From contig NC_090622.1 in NCBI RefSeq assembly GCF_004359215.1, positions 1,334,057 through 1,398,056 on the forward strand: a stretch of DNA of 64,000 bases, given 5' to 3'. This stretch comes from Bremia lactucae (taxonomy: Eukaryota > Oomycota > Peronosporomycetes > Peronosporales > Peronosporaceae). Shown here piece by piece: positions 21,536-32,144 of the stretch. A program made the translations under genes and the position numbers. The notes below the pieces were generated by a model. It was not told the origin of the DNA and made no database searches. It was given only the letters and a program-made list of their open reading frames with translations. Numbering within the stretch: position 1 is the stretch's first letter; every line of letters begins with the position of its first letter.

Positions 21536-21780
21536 GAACATCCAAATGGATCTCGGCTGATGCGTTGAGGCGGAGAGCATCTCAACAATCCTGTTGAGAC
21601 TGAGTGACGGACTCCGCTGCAGCATGACTCTGTGCCTCGGACGCCTCAAAACTGCTCCAACTGAGCAACATTTTGCTCAGGAGGACTGCTCAAGAGTCTG
21701 GCCAGGGCTTGTTCACCAAGTACCTGCACATGTGCTCAGCCAACTCCCGATGATGATCGGAGAGATGGGGAAATGAGCCT
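21535..21780 (-). pseudogene. gag N-terminal part of element E
   Basis: The minus strand carries pieces equivalent to the gag at 42615 onward, for example EMLSASTHQPRSIWMF, corresponding to EMLSARPHQPRPIRMD. It is cut off at the inverted RT piece. Frame changes are present. Confidence 0.6.
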
Positions 21781-22029
21781 TATCGATATTAAGGCTCATC
21801 CGCACATACACGGTCAGAGATGCGGGTCGTGGGAAGGATTTCTAGTGCTACCAAGTGTACGCTCTACTTAAGCACACACCCTAGCACTGCGAGGAAGCGG
21901 ATTGACCGTCGTCTCACGTGAAGTGAGGTAGTCAGTTGGCGCCTAAGCGACCCTCATCTAACGAGCTAAGTACCTTAGTACAAGGGACGTCACGGGACCG
22001 GTAATCCGGTTCTACGAGCGCAGGACGAA

Positions 22030-22358
22030 CCAGAAAGTAGTTTTTAGACTGATTTATATTTAATCGTATTTAATATTAATACCTTTATTTAGCAATCATT
22101 AGTGCACATCTCTGTCGATATGCACTTGAATGTATTGCGAGCGTATTATTCTAAATACCTCGTATCTTGGATGACGCTAGCCGTCATCCCTTGCATGTGA
22201 ATGCACCCATGTACATCACATAGACAAGGGTGGGTTACAATGTAAACCAAACCCAAGTGGTGGGTCTACTTACTTCACTGAAGTTATTGATCATCACCTT
22301 AAGTACACAAAGTGCTTTTAACGGGAATTGTGTGACATAGGGCAACTTTAGCCCGTCA
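22030..22358 (-). repeat. 5' LTR of element E
   Basis: The outer end is GCCCGTCA at 22358 (TGACGGGC on minus). It matches 17827-17979 and the plus-strand LTR at 42220-42510. The inner boundary is approximate, near the AAGTAGTTT segment at about 22037. Confidence 0.6.
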
Positions 22359-22651
22359 TCGACTTTTTGTAATATTTTAGGACGTTGTAAAAATTTATCA
22401 TTTTTTTGATTAGTTATAGGTTTTTGACTTGTTTACTAACTTGTTTTTTTTTTTATTACTTTTTTAGGTTCAATAACGGCTGGGATATTTGGTTTTTAAG
22501 ATACTTTCTTCAATAAAGACCCTTCAGTTATAAAAATACCTATAATTTCAAAGGCAGCATTTTAACTTTACATTTCAAAAGCAATTAATCCTTAAAATTC
22601 AATTTTTTCCTGCAAATTCATTGTGCCCATTTAAAAGCTCGATATACCTTC
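22359..22651. other. AT-rich spacer
   Basis: About 290 bp, T/A-rich with homopolymer runs. It probably includes the 3' untranslated region of the minus-strand tRNA nucleotidyltransferase. I see no gene. Confidence 0.5.
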
Positions 22652-24430
22652 TTAAACCGGACTCTTGCGTAATCGCGGCGCCAATCGATCTAAGAATGCC
22701 AACGCATCTTCCAACGTTGCATTTGGATGCACTTTATAATAAACCTGCAACACGCCAAGTGCTCTTGCAATAGCTTGACTCGCACCAGGGCCAAGACGCG
22801 TTTGCACCGTCTTGCCGTCGAGCTGCCGAGTGGGTTTAACCGTATCTGCAGAAGCCTCATCCTCTCTCGTGACGTACGTATTCGCAAGATCAAGATACGC
22901 CTGAAGCATCGTTTCCTGCAATAAGGCCGTCTTCTTCTCCACCGACTCGGTGTCAAAAGAATGAGCCGCAATAAGAATTGTTAATGCTGGTGTAATGACC
23001 GAGTAATATTGTGTCATCCACATAAATTGCTGAATGCAGTGGTCCACATCATTTTTTTCGACCGAATCTTCAGGATACGTCGCAATTGCTTCGATAATAA
23101 GCGCCACGCGCTTTCCTGCAGGCTTTGGCCACTTGACGTGCTCTTTTAGCATCTCAACGATTTCATTTATATTTAACGCGGCCACGATTGTTTCACGCAT
23201 GTCAAGAAAGTCAAGGGAACACGCAATCAGTTTGGTTTCCGGAAGACTCGGAAACGTTGCGCAATGCAAGCTTCCATGCTCGTGGCACAAAATCTTCGGC
23301 ACGGAAGTCACAAACAATGGCGTCAAGATTGCTGCCATGGATTCCACATTCGAGATTTTATATTTTGCAAGTGCCCAACGACTTTGTTGCAAATATTTTA
23401 AAATATGAGACGCGCGCTGCTGAATCAAGTCAGTCCATGGGCGAGGGGGATATTTTAGTGCCTCCCTCGAACCCTCGCTTGAATGACATGGTGGTGTACC
23501 AAACACCACATCCAATAGTTTAAACGTTCTCAAGAAGTCAAAAGCACGGGCCGGGTCTTCTCCGGCAAGCATCTTGCGCACTTCAATGCCAATGCGTTCA
23601 CGACTGACTTTTCGAGTCATTGCGTGCACGATTTCGCGCTGACTTAGAAGAGCAGTTTCAAGAGTTTTGTCTAATGTGAATTGCAAGTCACATGCGAATC
23701 GTAGAGCTCGTAATACGCGCAATGGATCGTCGAGAAACGTTCGTTCCGGGTCTCGTGGTGTGCGAATGAGACGCTGGTTTAAATCCATGACTCCTTGACC
23801 GGTGAAATCCTCAATTTCACGGGTGTGGAGGTTATAAAAGAGTGCATTAATGGTCAAATCCCGTCGATTCGCATCGTCTTGCGGCGACGCAAACGTGACG
23901 TTCGGGATGCGACTGTTTAGACTATACGCTTCAGCTCGTAGATGCACGAAATCCACTGTAAAGCCTTGAATTGCAATTGTTGCGACTTCTAAATGTTTGG
24001 ATTTGTTTGAATTGGCCTTCACGAGACCTACAGAGCTTGGTGGGAGCTTCCGATCGCGTTGGAATTTCGTGATAAAACGAGCAAATGTCGCTCCCATGAC
24101 ATTGTCCAGTGCAATGTCAATGTCATCGCTCTCAGCGCCACGCAATTTGTCACGCACCCATCCACCTGCAACGCGCAAGTGCGTTGTTGGAGCATACAGT
24201 CGCTGAATGTACTCGAGAAACGAGAAGAGCGAGTCTTCCGCCGGAGTCAATGCAATCGTTAGATTATTCGACGAAGGCTTCTCATTCGAACAGAGCGATT
24301 CATGCGCAAAGGACCGTATTGAAGGAGGAAGTATAGTCTGAAAAGGACTTCGACGGATGCAGGAAAGTCCTCGCACTTGGCGCGAAAAGAACGCGCACAT
24401 GGAGATATTCGTGGCGTGAAAACTGCGCAC
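22652..24430 (-). CDS. TRNT1: CCA-adding tRNA nucleotidyltransferase
   Basis: A 592-aa intronless class II (eukaryotic/bacterial type) enzyme that adds CCA to tRNA 3' ends from CTP and ATP. Visible motifs: A, LRVAGGWVRDKL with the catalytic SDDIDIAL (about residues 80-105); B, RRDLTINALFYN (about 190); C, EDFTGQGVMDLNQRLIRTP (about 210); and ERTFLDDPLRVLRALRFACD (about 230-245). SRERIGIEVRKML follows in the nucleotide-templating neck. The N-terminus (MRSFHATNISMCAFFSRQVR) is basic and hydroxylated, like a mitochondrial presequence; a later Met could give the cytosolic or nuclear form, as is known for this enzyme family. The length is slightly above usual. It lies 111 bp downstream of the subtilase on the same strand. 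Confidence 0.93.
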   Translation of the reverse strand: MRSFHATNISMCAFFSRQVRGLSCIRRSPFQTILPPSIRSFAHESLCSNEKPSSNNLTIALTPAEDSLFSFLEYIQRLYAPTTHLRVAGGWVRDKLRGAESDDIDIALDNVMGATFARFITKFQRDRKLPPSSVGLVKANSNKSKHLEVATIAIQGFTVDFVHLRAEAYSLNSRIPNVTFASPQDDANRRDLTINALFYNLHTREIEDFTGQGVMDLNQRLIRTPRDPERTFLDDPLRVLRALRFACDLQFTLDKTLETALLSQREIVHAMTRKVSRERIGIEVRKMLAGEDPARAFDFLRTFKLLDVVFGTPPCHSSEGSREALKYPPRPWTDLIQQRASHILKYLQQSRWALAKYKISNVESMAAILTPLFVTSVPKILCHEHGSLHCATFPSLPETKLIACSLDFLDMRETIVAALNINEIVEMLKEHVKWPKPAGKRVALIIEAIATYPEDSVEKNDVDHCIQQFMWMTQYYSVITPALTILIAAHSFDTESVEKKTALLQETMLQAYLDLANTYVTREDEASADTVKPTRQLDGKTVQTRLGPGASQAIARALGVLQVYYKVHPNATLEDALAFLDRLAPRLRKSPV

Positions 24431-24541
24431 TTAAAGACATTACGAACTTATGAAAAACTTAACTTTTGTACCAATCAACAAGAGCGTGGTTTGTTTTATC
24501 CACTCAAAATCATTTTACACATTCTACAGGAGCTACCAAGA

Positions 24542-27500
24542 TCAACGCAACGGTACTTGCGCGCTACTCTCTATAGACACACGGACACTCCTCTCGCGTC
24601 GACGTTCACTCCGTGGCCGTTCCCTGCGGTCTCTTGCATCTCGATCCTCGCTTCCTTCACGCCGTGAAGGTCCATATTTCTCCATATTTTGACTTCGACG
24701 TCGATCCCGACTTTCTCGGCGATACGACGCTACAATTTGCGAATCGGTCAAGCCCGTACGACTTGCGGTACGTGGCGGATGAAGGGGCTCCAAAGACGCA
24801 CCTAATCGAAGACTCACCTCGGAAGATGGGTACATCATCCGGTGACTGCTGCCCACGGATTGGTCCATTGCTGGCAGAAGGCTACTATTCTGGACATTAC
24901 GGTAATTCGAATGTGCTTGCGAGACAATACTCCCGCGTTCTTCCATCACTCGCTTCGTGTACTCGGCGGGAACGGCTTTTAAATTGTCACGTGGTGCTTT
25001 TGCGCGCACGCGCCATATCAACGCAATGACAAACAAAAGAACCAGTGTACCTACTACAATGGCGCCAATGGTCATCCATGGTTGCCAGAACGCCGCGTCG
25101 AGCGTGTCTCTTGATGACGCCGACGTGGTCATGGGGGTCGAGGAGGCCACAATTGCAAATTTTTGACCAATCGTAGTGGCGGATTCACCAGCTTTGACAC
25201 TATGACCGCGCACAATGGCTTGAACCTTAATGTACCCATCCGTAACCGTTATGCCAGCTTTTGTAATGGCTTCAAACACCGTGTCGTACGACACTTCGAC
25301 CATTTCGACATTATTCACGGAATCCCGGGACCCGTTCCCCGAGAGAGGGTAATAAATGGCCGACGTATTGGCAATTTTTAATGTCAAATCTAAATCGTTT
25401 TGCAATGTTGTTTTACTCCCGACAGAACCCGGTGGATCTGTCCAAGCAATCGTAACCCGAAGATTCACACCTTCCGTCAACATGAAATGAAAACTTGTTT
25501 CCGCGCCTTCCTTCACACTCGGCTCGGAACCACTCGATGAATTTGGAAAGAAATAAATCGTATTTGTATTTCGATTGGCGAGTTCGGATGTCTGGCCTTT
25601 ATCGCCGGCAAACGACACCAGATTTAATAGTGTCGGTTTACCGTACCCTTGGTTCACATCGGGGTACGATGTTAGTGTCTTGGCCGTAGCTTCCAAGGCT
25701 ACACACGAGGTTACACCCGTACTTGGCTCCACAAGTCGTCGTGACATGGCTTCGCCACTATGAAGTAACAAAGCCTTAAGTAACGACGCGGGAATCACTT
25801 CCATGCCATATCGTGGATCCGCCACACCATGTTTCCACCATCCATCCCGTAACCATTCATAAATCAATACCGCCATTCCTGCAATCACAGGGGTGGCCTG
25901 TGATGTCCCTTGCAATGAACACATCGCAGACGATTTCGTCGTTTCACCTGGTTTTTCCGATTGCGCGGATGTAATCGACATTCCCGGGGCTACTAAGTCC
26001 GGTTTCTGACGACCATCTAAAGTCGGACCTATCGATGAAAACGATGCGACCGTAAGTTCGTTTAAGACGGACTCACATGGTGTGGACACAAAAGATGGCC
26101 CAGCATTTAAACTCGCGCCAACGGAAATGACATTTTTCGCGCCAGAAGGACTACTAATGGTAAATTCACCCTTATCGCCACTATTCCCAGCCGCTACAAT
26201 AATTAAAATCTCGGGATGATCGTATAAATATTCATCCACTTGTTGAGTTTGTGTATTGTAATCATTTGCACCGGTACCCCATGAAAAACTAAAGATCTTG
26301 GCCCCCGCAGCCACTTGAGCTTTCATTAAGTTCGCCACTTCCCCCGGAGTTTCTAACGACACGTCACACCCACTGGTACCAATACAATGAGAGGCTTGTT
26401 TTCCAATGTCCATAAATGCAATACGTGCACTGGATGCAATGCCCAAGTCGGGATACTTTTTACTATACGAACTTCCAGCCACAATTCCCGACACGTGGGT
26501 CCCATGCCCACACGTAATCTCTGCAGCTTCATCGACATTATTGGCAAACGTTTGGTAATACACAACTTTACGAGCTTGCAAGTCTTCTTGGTCGTACATA
26601 TCCCGTGATTCTTGGTCAAATTGATCGTGGTCAATATATAACCCCGTGTCTGTGACACCAACGACAATAGAACTGCCGGTAATGTTGTTTTCATGCATGC
26701 GGTGGACCCCCACGAGGTCTTGTACGTATGCATCCAGACGTCGTGATGGGTCCATTACGGTACGATCGTCTTGTGTTCGTACAAAAGAAGAACGTACCGT
26801 CCACGACGGATAAGGTACGATACTACTCGAAGTGACAACTTGCTGTCGATCGACCCACTCGACAGCGTCATCGTCAAGAATAATCGCGACAATTCGTGTC
26901 CATGTATCGTAGTCGTCCACGGCTGCTTGCAACAAGACACCTCCAGTTTCGGACGTGGCACTTTTCATTGTCAAGAGGTTTTGTATCCCCGTGGCGTGGG
27001 TTACTTGGGCGGCGAGACGTGCAAGCGTAGGCTGTGTCTTGGCGACATGGGCCAATCGAATTTCGAGTGCCGGACCTTCCATTGTCGTGTGTTTTGTTCG
27101 TGCAAACGCGTAGGAACTCTTGGCAAATGGCATGAGTTTTAAAATGGCCGGTAAAATTGTGACACTTTCAACACACTCGAGGGCAAGAATGGTGTCACCA
27201 ACGGTACTACTCACATGGACAAGAAGTACCGTCGAAGACGCAGTAGTACTGTCACTTTGGGTTAAAAAGGGGGTATGAAGTTCTTCTGTAGAGGGCCAAA
27301 TTGCTTTAATCTTTTGAATACACTCCAATTCCGAAGAAGACGGAAAAAGCTTGATAAGTGTTGGTTTCACCTCCACCACATCGTTTTCGTCAATTAACGC
27401 AGCTGAATAAGTTGATAAGAGCTCTTTTTGTAGAAATTGTAGTTGACACGCATCGAAGGTGGCGTTCGTGCCCGATAACATGGCGTCGTACGCAGTTGTA

Positions 27501-28012
27501 AATGCAGTATAAAAGTTGGCAAACGCATCGGTTTCAGGGTCACCGATCGCTAACGTCACGTCCGTGACATTGACACACGATACGACACTAATTATGGTCA
27601 CGTCCTTGCCATCGTGGGCTGCATGGACGTCTCCTGTCTCGGCGGAGTCCGTGCTGCTGCTGTCTGGGAAGGTAAATGCAGGCCGGAGACGGCGCTCGGG
27701 TTGGTGTGTCCGGAGATAAGTGTCGCAATTACGGGGTACACACTCGGAGGTCGCACTTAAGTGACGGTAGGCAACTGCCACGTGCACACTACTACAGTGG
27801 TAGGCACAAAACGCGTCTTGCGAGACAAATTCAAGTCCCCTTTGGTCGATTATTTCGGAAGACGCACTTGGCTGGACAATGGCGGCCAAGACCAAGCTTA
27901 GGAAACACACCTGCATGGTCCGACGTCGCAAGATGTCTTGGGTCCGAAAGTCGCTGTGCTCTTCACTCGCTCGGTATTGTGCTATCGTGTCGAGGCACCA
28001 TGTGGTCGCCAC
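24542..28012 (-). CDS. subtilisin-like serine protease (S8) with C-terminal membrane anchor
   Basis: An 1156-aa open frame. The first 32 residues precede a clear signal peptide beginning at Met33 (MQVCFLSLVLAAIVQPSASS; 27916), so 27916 is the more likely start. A long N-terminal region (about 50-430) acts presumably as prodomain. The catalytic triad is intact: Asp in VVGVTDTGLYIDHD (about 455), His in CGHGTHVSGIVAG (about 500), Ser in LQGTSQATPVIAGMA (about 702); the oxyanion Asn is in VAAGNSGDKG (about 607). A beta-rich domain follows (about 810-950). One membrane helix (TIGAIVVGTLVLLFVIALIW, about 980-1000) comes before a basic, Arg/Ser-rich cytoplasmic tail (RRESRDRRRSQN). It is likely a cell-surface or secretory-pathway protease. 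Oomycetes have many S8 proteases and some are candidate host-interaction factors; that link is not shown here. Confidence 0.9.
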   Translation of the reverse strand: MATTWCLDTIAQYRASEEHSDFRTQDILRRRTMQVCFLSLVLAAIVQPSASSEIIDQRGLEFVSQDAFCAYHCSSVHVAVAYRHLSATSECVPRNCDTYLRTHQPERRLRPAFTFPDSSSTDSAETGDVHAAHDGKDVTIISVVSCVNVTDVTLAIGDPETDAFANFYTAFTTAYDAMLSGTNATFDACQLQFLQKELLSTYSAALIDENDVVEVKPTLIKLFPSSSELECIQKIKAIWPSTEELHTPFLTQSDSTTASSTVLLVHVSSTVGDTILALECVESVTILPAILKLMPFAKSSYAFARTKHTTMEGPALEIRLAHVAKTQPTLARLAAQVTHATGIQNLLTMKSATSETGGVLLQAAVDDYDTWTRIVAIILDDDAVEWVDRQQVVTSSSIVPYPSWTVRSSFVRTQDDRTVMDPSRRLDAYVQDLVGVHRMHENNITGSSIVVGVTDTGLYIDHDQFDQESRDMYDQEDLQARKVVYYQTFANNVDEAAEITCGHGTHVSGIVAGSSYSKKYPDLGIASSARIAFMDIGKQASHCIGTSGCDVSLETPGEVANLMKAQVAAGAKIFSFSWGTGANDYNTQTQQVDEYLYDHPEILIIVAAGNSGDKGEFTISSPSGAKNVISVGASLNAGPSFVSTPCESVLNELTVASFSSIGPTLDGRQKPDLVAPGMSITSAQSEKPGETTKSSAMCSLQGTSQATPVIAGMAVLIYEWLRDGWWKHGVADPRYGMEVIPASLLKALLLHSGEAMSRRLVEPSTGVTSCVALEATAKTLTSYPDVNQGYGKPTLLNLVSFAGDKGQTSELANRNTNTIYFFPNSSSGSEPSVKEGAETSFHFMLTEGVNLRVTIAWTDPPGSVGSKTTLQNDLDLTLKIANTSAIYYPLSGNGSRDSVNNVEMVEVSYDTVFEAITKAGITVTDGYIKVQAIVRGHSVKAGESATTIGQKFAIVASSTPMTTSASSRDTLDAAFWQPWMTIGAIVVGTLVLLFVIALIWRVRAKAPRDNLKAVPAEYTKRVMEERGSIVSQAHSNYRNVQNSSLLPAMDQSVGSSHRMMYPSSEVSLRLGASLEPLHPPRTASRTGLTDSQIVASYRRESRDRRRSQNMEKYGPSRREGSEDRDARDRRERPRSERRRERSVRVSIESSAQVPLR

Positions 28013-28640
28013 AAAGACCGCAGCACCTCTACCCCCTCCCGCGAGATGGGGTTTTCTTTGATGGGGCTACAATGTCGTGCAGTTGCAGGCACCCTTTTTC
28101 ATACGGAAAAACCTCTGACTTAGAATGTTTGATTGTTGCGGTCAAGCGAGGTTTTGTAGAAGACGGGACACTTTTATTAGGTAATTGGTGGCATTCACAC
28201 TCCATAGACGTAAAAGGCAGATGCACATAGACGGACGAGATGGTTTCAAACAAATATAAGAAAAAAGAAATGACCTTGGAAGAAACAATAAAAACACGTG
28301 TGTTCACTTGGAGACTTTCTTGTCGGACATGAATGGGACTTAGCTGTCTTAAATCTCATTGTTGACAATAACGGGAGAGAGGGACACACCTGCGTGAATA
28401 TGATTATTCTGTCCACATCAGGATTGTTCGTAAAGGTCTCGGCGCGCTTCACGTGGTTGGGATGAGCAGATAATGTCAGGTGGGACGGAACGCGACTTTC
28501 GGCTGTGGAGAGGCATTGCTTCAAGTAACACATGAGTAGAGAGGATCAAAGATGAGAGGTTACAAGCAGTCTTAGTGTCTGAAAATCCTGTAATAGAACA
28601 AATTAAAAGAAATTGAAAAATCACTTAAATATTCATCATC
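28013..28640. other. upstream region of the subtilase gene, no gene seen
   Basis: About 630 bp holding the presumed subtilase promoter. Only short overlapping frames on both strands are present, with no recognisable domain. Confidence 0.5.
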
Positions 28641-29259
28641 GAAACGCAAGCGGTTTTACCACGTATACCGCGTGCATGTGTGGCACTTCATTGCGCAGTT
28701 CAATATGCAGTTTCACTGGCAAATTGTAATTTTAAATCGCAGGAAAGTGCTCCACATCAATCATTAACACGACTCCAACGTGGCATTGTAAAAGTTTAGC
28801 AGCCACCTGTGCAATAAGATTCAAAGCCGATCGATCGTAGTGAATGCAAAGCACCCGTTGTTTTAATCAACTTGATGCGACGCGTGCCATTGTGAGCTTT
28901 GGGCTGAGAAGCCAACGGAATGTTCTTGTGCGATACTCGAGTTGCGTGAAATTTGTACTCGTGGTCTCGCGTGCGATCGCAGATTTTACGGTTTGAGCCT
29001 TCGCGAGCTTCTTGATCACGTAGTTTTCAATGCTTGTAAGGATTCACCGCATGTAGGTCGATGTTTGGAGTGCTGATGACGTTTCGGTATCCTTCGTCAA
29101 AGAAGACGACAGTGGTAAGTTTAACAGACTTGCAACAAGCTTTTCAACCTCTTCCAAAGCGTGGCGACAATCTATCGAGTTACGTGACGAAAGCTGTCGT
29201 AAAAACACATCATTATCTTTCGGTCCTTTGCTGCCATTGGGTCCGTGAATTTCGAACAT
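28640..29259 (-). pseudogene. decayed host-like gene, possibly GAF-domain related
   Basis: The minus strand gives protein-like stretches separated by single stops: MFEIHGPNGSKGPKDNDVFL (from 29259), NYVIKKLAKAQTVKSAIARE (about 29010), RSALNLIAQVAAKLLQ then CHVGVVLMIDVEHFPA (about 28830-28750), and LPVKLHIELRNEVPHMHAVY. The LNLIAQVAAKLLQ...VGVVLMID pattern resembles the start of GAF domains, which are common in oomycete FYVE-type proteins. That is a weak resemblance. It has no retroelement features. Confidence 0.35.
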
Positions 29260-29613
29260 GTCGAATTCAATATTGAATCTTCTATTGGCGAATAGGACTC
29301 TACAAGAATCGGTCCCAAGTCTACCACTTATTCTTCGCTATCAAACGTGCACGCATCAACTCGTGTTTTACTTGCTAATACCGGCCATGCATGTTCATTT
29401 CTTAAGTAATGCGCGCTATCCCCGTGTAAGTGATATCTAACTGTCATACTTGGTAGTACTTTGTGACCGTTTGCGACCTCCGTAATTAGTAAGGATGAGT
29501 TCATGGTCAACCCCCCACGCTTCTAAATCAGTTTACATAGTGCTTTGTTGACAAAACTCAATAAGATCGGACTATTATGTGTAAATTTTTAATGACTTCA
29601 CACGATTAAGCCG
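29260..29613. other. no gene seen
   Basis: About 350 bp between the decayed gene and the LTR fragment of copy B. Only short frames without similarity are present. Confidence 0.5.
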
Positions 29614-29870
29614 GTATAACAGTTGCCACGGGGCACCCTTCGTTAGTATCATTAATAGTACTGGTCAACATACACTGATTACAGTGAGGTGGGTCGCCTC
29701 GGCTGCTTCACGTACACGACGTGCATAGGAAGGTTCTAAGTAGCTAAGAGGTTTTAGCTACTAAAGGCTAAATACAGAGCTTCAGAATTGATAAAAATAT
29801 TAAAACTGCATATATTTGTCAAGTTCCTACGTAACGATCGTCTATCTAATACAACTGTTTGAATAGACGC
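29614..29870 (-). repeat. truncated 3' LTR of copy B
   Basis: The sequence matches the LTR at 61691-62204, including the CACTGATTACAGTG block, the GTACACGACGTGCA region and CCTACGTAACGATC. The part nearest the element interior is missing, so the LTR runs straight into the acidic coding region. Confidence 0.6.
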
Positions 29871-29879
29871 TAATGCGCC

Positions 29880-30792
29880 TACTGTGAGGAATACGTCCCC
29901 TCCTACTCTAATTGGAGGTGTCTGGTATATGTCATCTGCTACTCCCATTGCAGGTAGCAGTGACAAATCAACTGCTTCTCCCATTGTAGGTGACTGAGCC
30001 GAGTCGGCGTCATCTTCCGACTCGGTGGCAACTTAAAAGGCCTCCTTACCAATTGGGGCCACGTCTGTTAAATCTCCGGGTTCTGGCGTGACAACCAGAT
30101 AGGATATGACGAAGTTGTTTGAAATTTCGTTAGAACCTTTTTGTGCGGAGTCATCTTTGGATGACTCCATGGACGACGACATTTCTGGTGATGTGAGTGT
30201 GCATCACTATGAGCGAAGTGATCGTATAGGTCGCTTTAGTAAGCATGATCCTGGTAAATCTTGTATGCATCACCAGAGACCAAGTGTTCTTAAGGTTCAT
30301 TCGCAAGTAATGTTCGCGTTAACATTAACATGAGCCAACGGAAAAGGAATCGCGATGTTTTGCGGTTTGCTCCCGGAATGAAGCATTGCTTGCCCTTTAA
30401 GGGCAACCTGACTCGTTGGTCTGGTATGAACAACGATCGTAACCATATTCCATTATTCGACTCATCCAGGCTTCACAAGCCTGGTGCGGACGAAACGAAA
30501 TTCTTCACCAATGCCTTTTCCGGCATCGGCGGTACCCATGTAAGCGGACAAAGGATGTCACTCCTTTGATTTGGAAGCATTTCTACAGAATATGCAAAGC
30601 ATAGGCCGCGAGGCATGGCTTAACAAACTAGATGCTCTCCGTGAACGATTCGAAAAACGGACCGTAGTCGGTGCACGCTACAAGATGCACCGCTTGTCTA
30701 GCGAGGTGGGGAAACCTTGCCTCTCGCGGGGAATTCATGCCAGTGCCATTTTTAGAGTGCTGGTCATGCTTCTCAGGAGCCATACTCTCTGA
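29880..30792 (+). pseudogene. conserved antisense ORF (aORF), copy B
   Basis: On plus, opposite to copy B pol, the frame reads from the acidic part (MTKLFEISLEPFCAESSL, 30106) through GMNNDRNHIPLFDSSRLHKP (30330-30569). After frame changes at a T run it continues to MQSIGREAWLNKLDALRERF and FEKRTVVGARYKMHRLSSEV (30571-30792). It lines up along its whole length with the element C protein. Within the last 34 codons, 14 differ from copy C only at synonymous positions. Three stops occur in the acidic part in this frame, so it is now a pseudogene. Confidence 0.65.
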
Positions 30793-30899
30793 AAGACCCT
30801 CGTTGGAAAACGCACGTCTCTTGTGAGATGCCCGAAGGGATAAATAATCTATATAACTTTTACGAGCGCATCTCGCGCTCGTTTTTTAAAGGACCCTCC

Positions 30900-31660
30900 T
30901 TCGAGGAGAATGTGTCTTGTTGTGCTGTCGAACGAGACCTAGAATGTCCATAATCATCTAGGAGCGAGGTTTCCAACTATTATGCGAAGGTGCGTACCCT
31001 CGCCATTGAGCGATATAACTCGTTCGAACCTATTTTACCTCACGATGATTCAAGAAGCGTTCAACTAGAAACCGCTTCTTTCCACTCGAATCCGTCGATG
31101 GATTCAGAGGGGGGAGTTGGGCCAGCCTCATTCGCCGAACATGAGTCAGCATCGTGACTTGAATTACGTCCTCTACCATAAACGGAAAGACATTGATCGC
31201 GTACGATCTCATCGTCGCGAGGAAGCGGTAAAGGTCGACAATGGTTTTGTGACCAATTGAAAAAATATGCTTAAATTGCGGTTGATCACCTGGCAAACAA
31301 ATTGAAACCCACCAGACCTTTCAAGACGAGCTGATGACAGCTCGTCAAAAGATATCTTCTTTAGAGGAAAGAGGGGATCGCCAGGATTAGGCGAATTAGA
31401 CTTTGACCCGAGACAATCAGGCTATGCGTCGGGACTAGTAAGCTTAGGCGGATGCCCTAGACCGTGCCGATTTTAATTCAGAAACCCGTACTGATGGTAC
31501 GGGCGAGGACGCGCCCGACAAAAAATGTAGGATGCGTACGCATCCTACGAGGCAGCTCGATCGTGTACGCAATGCTTTAAGGTGCAATACACGAAACAAG
31601 CTGATATTTTATGCCAATGATCGATTACTGCCCACATTCGTCACTACCTGTTTTGGTAGG
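30900..31660 (-). pseudogene. integrase C-terminus and chromodomain, copy B
   Basis: The minus strand from 31660 has RGNAYTIELPRRMRTHPTF-like sequence with the palindromic CGTAGGATGCGTACGCATCC core. Later come PLNPSTDSSGKKRFLVERFL and NRFERVISLNGEGTH (31110-30980), which align with a chromodomain. It is frameshifted before the stop codon of pol. Confidence 0.65.
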
Positions 31661-31699
31661 CCTGAATTTAATTAGCTTCGTTCGCTGAAATATCCTACT

Positions 31700-32144
31700 A
31701 ATTGCAGCAGTTCCGCGATCATTTCTCTGAGTCGATGCACGGGATTTCGTACCATTTCGCAAGTTGGCCACAGTGGCAGTTTGAGGTTCAAACCGCTACT
31801 GTGCAATCAATTCGCCATCTTTGCAAAATTTTCACGCAACATCACGGATTTGGATGCATTCTCTGACATCAGGTCCCGTTTTAATTTCAATGGTGCTAGC
31901 AGAGTAGTGTTGTGTCGCGGGATCCTGGAGCGCTGCTCGGATCCTCTTTAAATGTCCTGGAGGTGGCGTCGGTGGTCATTTCTTGTTTACGTCGAGCTCG
32001 TCAACTCGCAGCGTGTTGTAGAGCCCGTTCGCGCACGACGCCATCAAATCCTCTTTGCTTTTAGTGTCGTGTCATGTGCGTTGTCGTCACTTAAGCTATT
32101 GATCTTGCTTGCGAGAGTACCTGGCCAGCTGCTTCTCGACTGCT
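31700..32144. other. no intact gene seen
   Basis: About 440 bp beyond the truncated end of copy B. The minus strand may be the decayed C-terminal extension of the pseudogene at 32145-33069, but I cannot support a frame. Confidence 0.4.

Larger units (their letters stand above)
17827..22358 (-). mobile_element. Ty3/gypsy element E, rearranged
   Basis: Read on minus: 5' LTR (22358 to about 22030), gag start (21780-21535), an inverted RT piece (21320-21535, coding on plus), RT end and RNase H (21320-20680), integrase (20555 to about 19560), then a long region with antisense (plus-strand) open frames (18112-19560), and a truncated 3' LTR (17979-17827). The family differs from A and D in LTR and pol sequence. 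A second copy lies at 42220-43960. Confidence 0.7.
29614..31660 (-). mobile_element. Ty3/gypsy copy B, 3' end only
   Basis: Read on minus: integrase C-terminus with GNAYTIELPRRMRTHPTF-type sequence (31660-31480), chromodomain (31130-30900), then an antisense ORF on plus (30330-30792), the acidic region (29754-30333), and a truncated LTR (29614-29870). The upstream pol is absent. The layout matches that of elements A and C. Confidence 0.75.
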
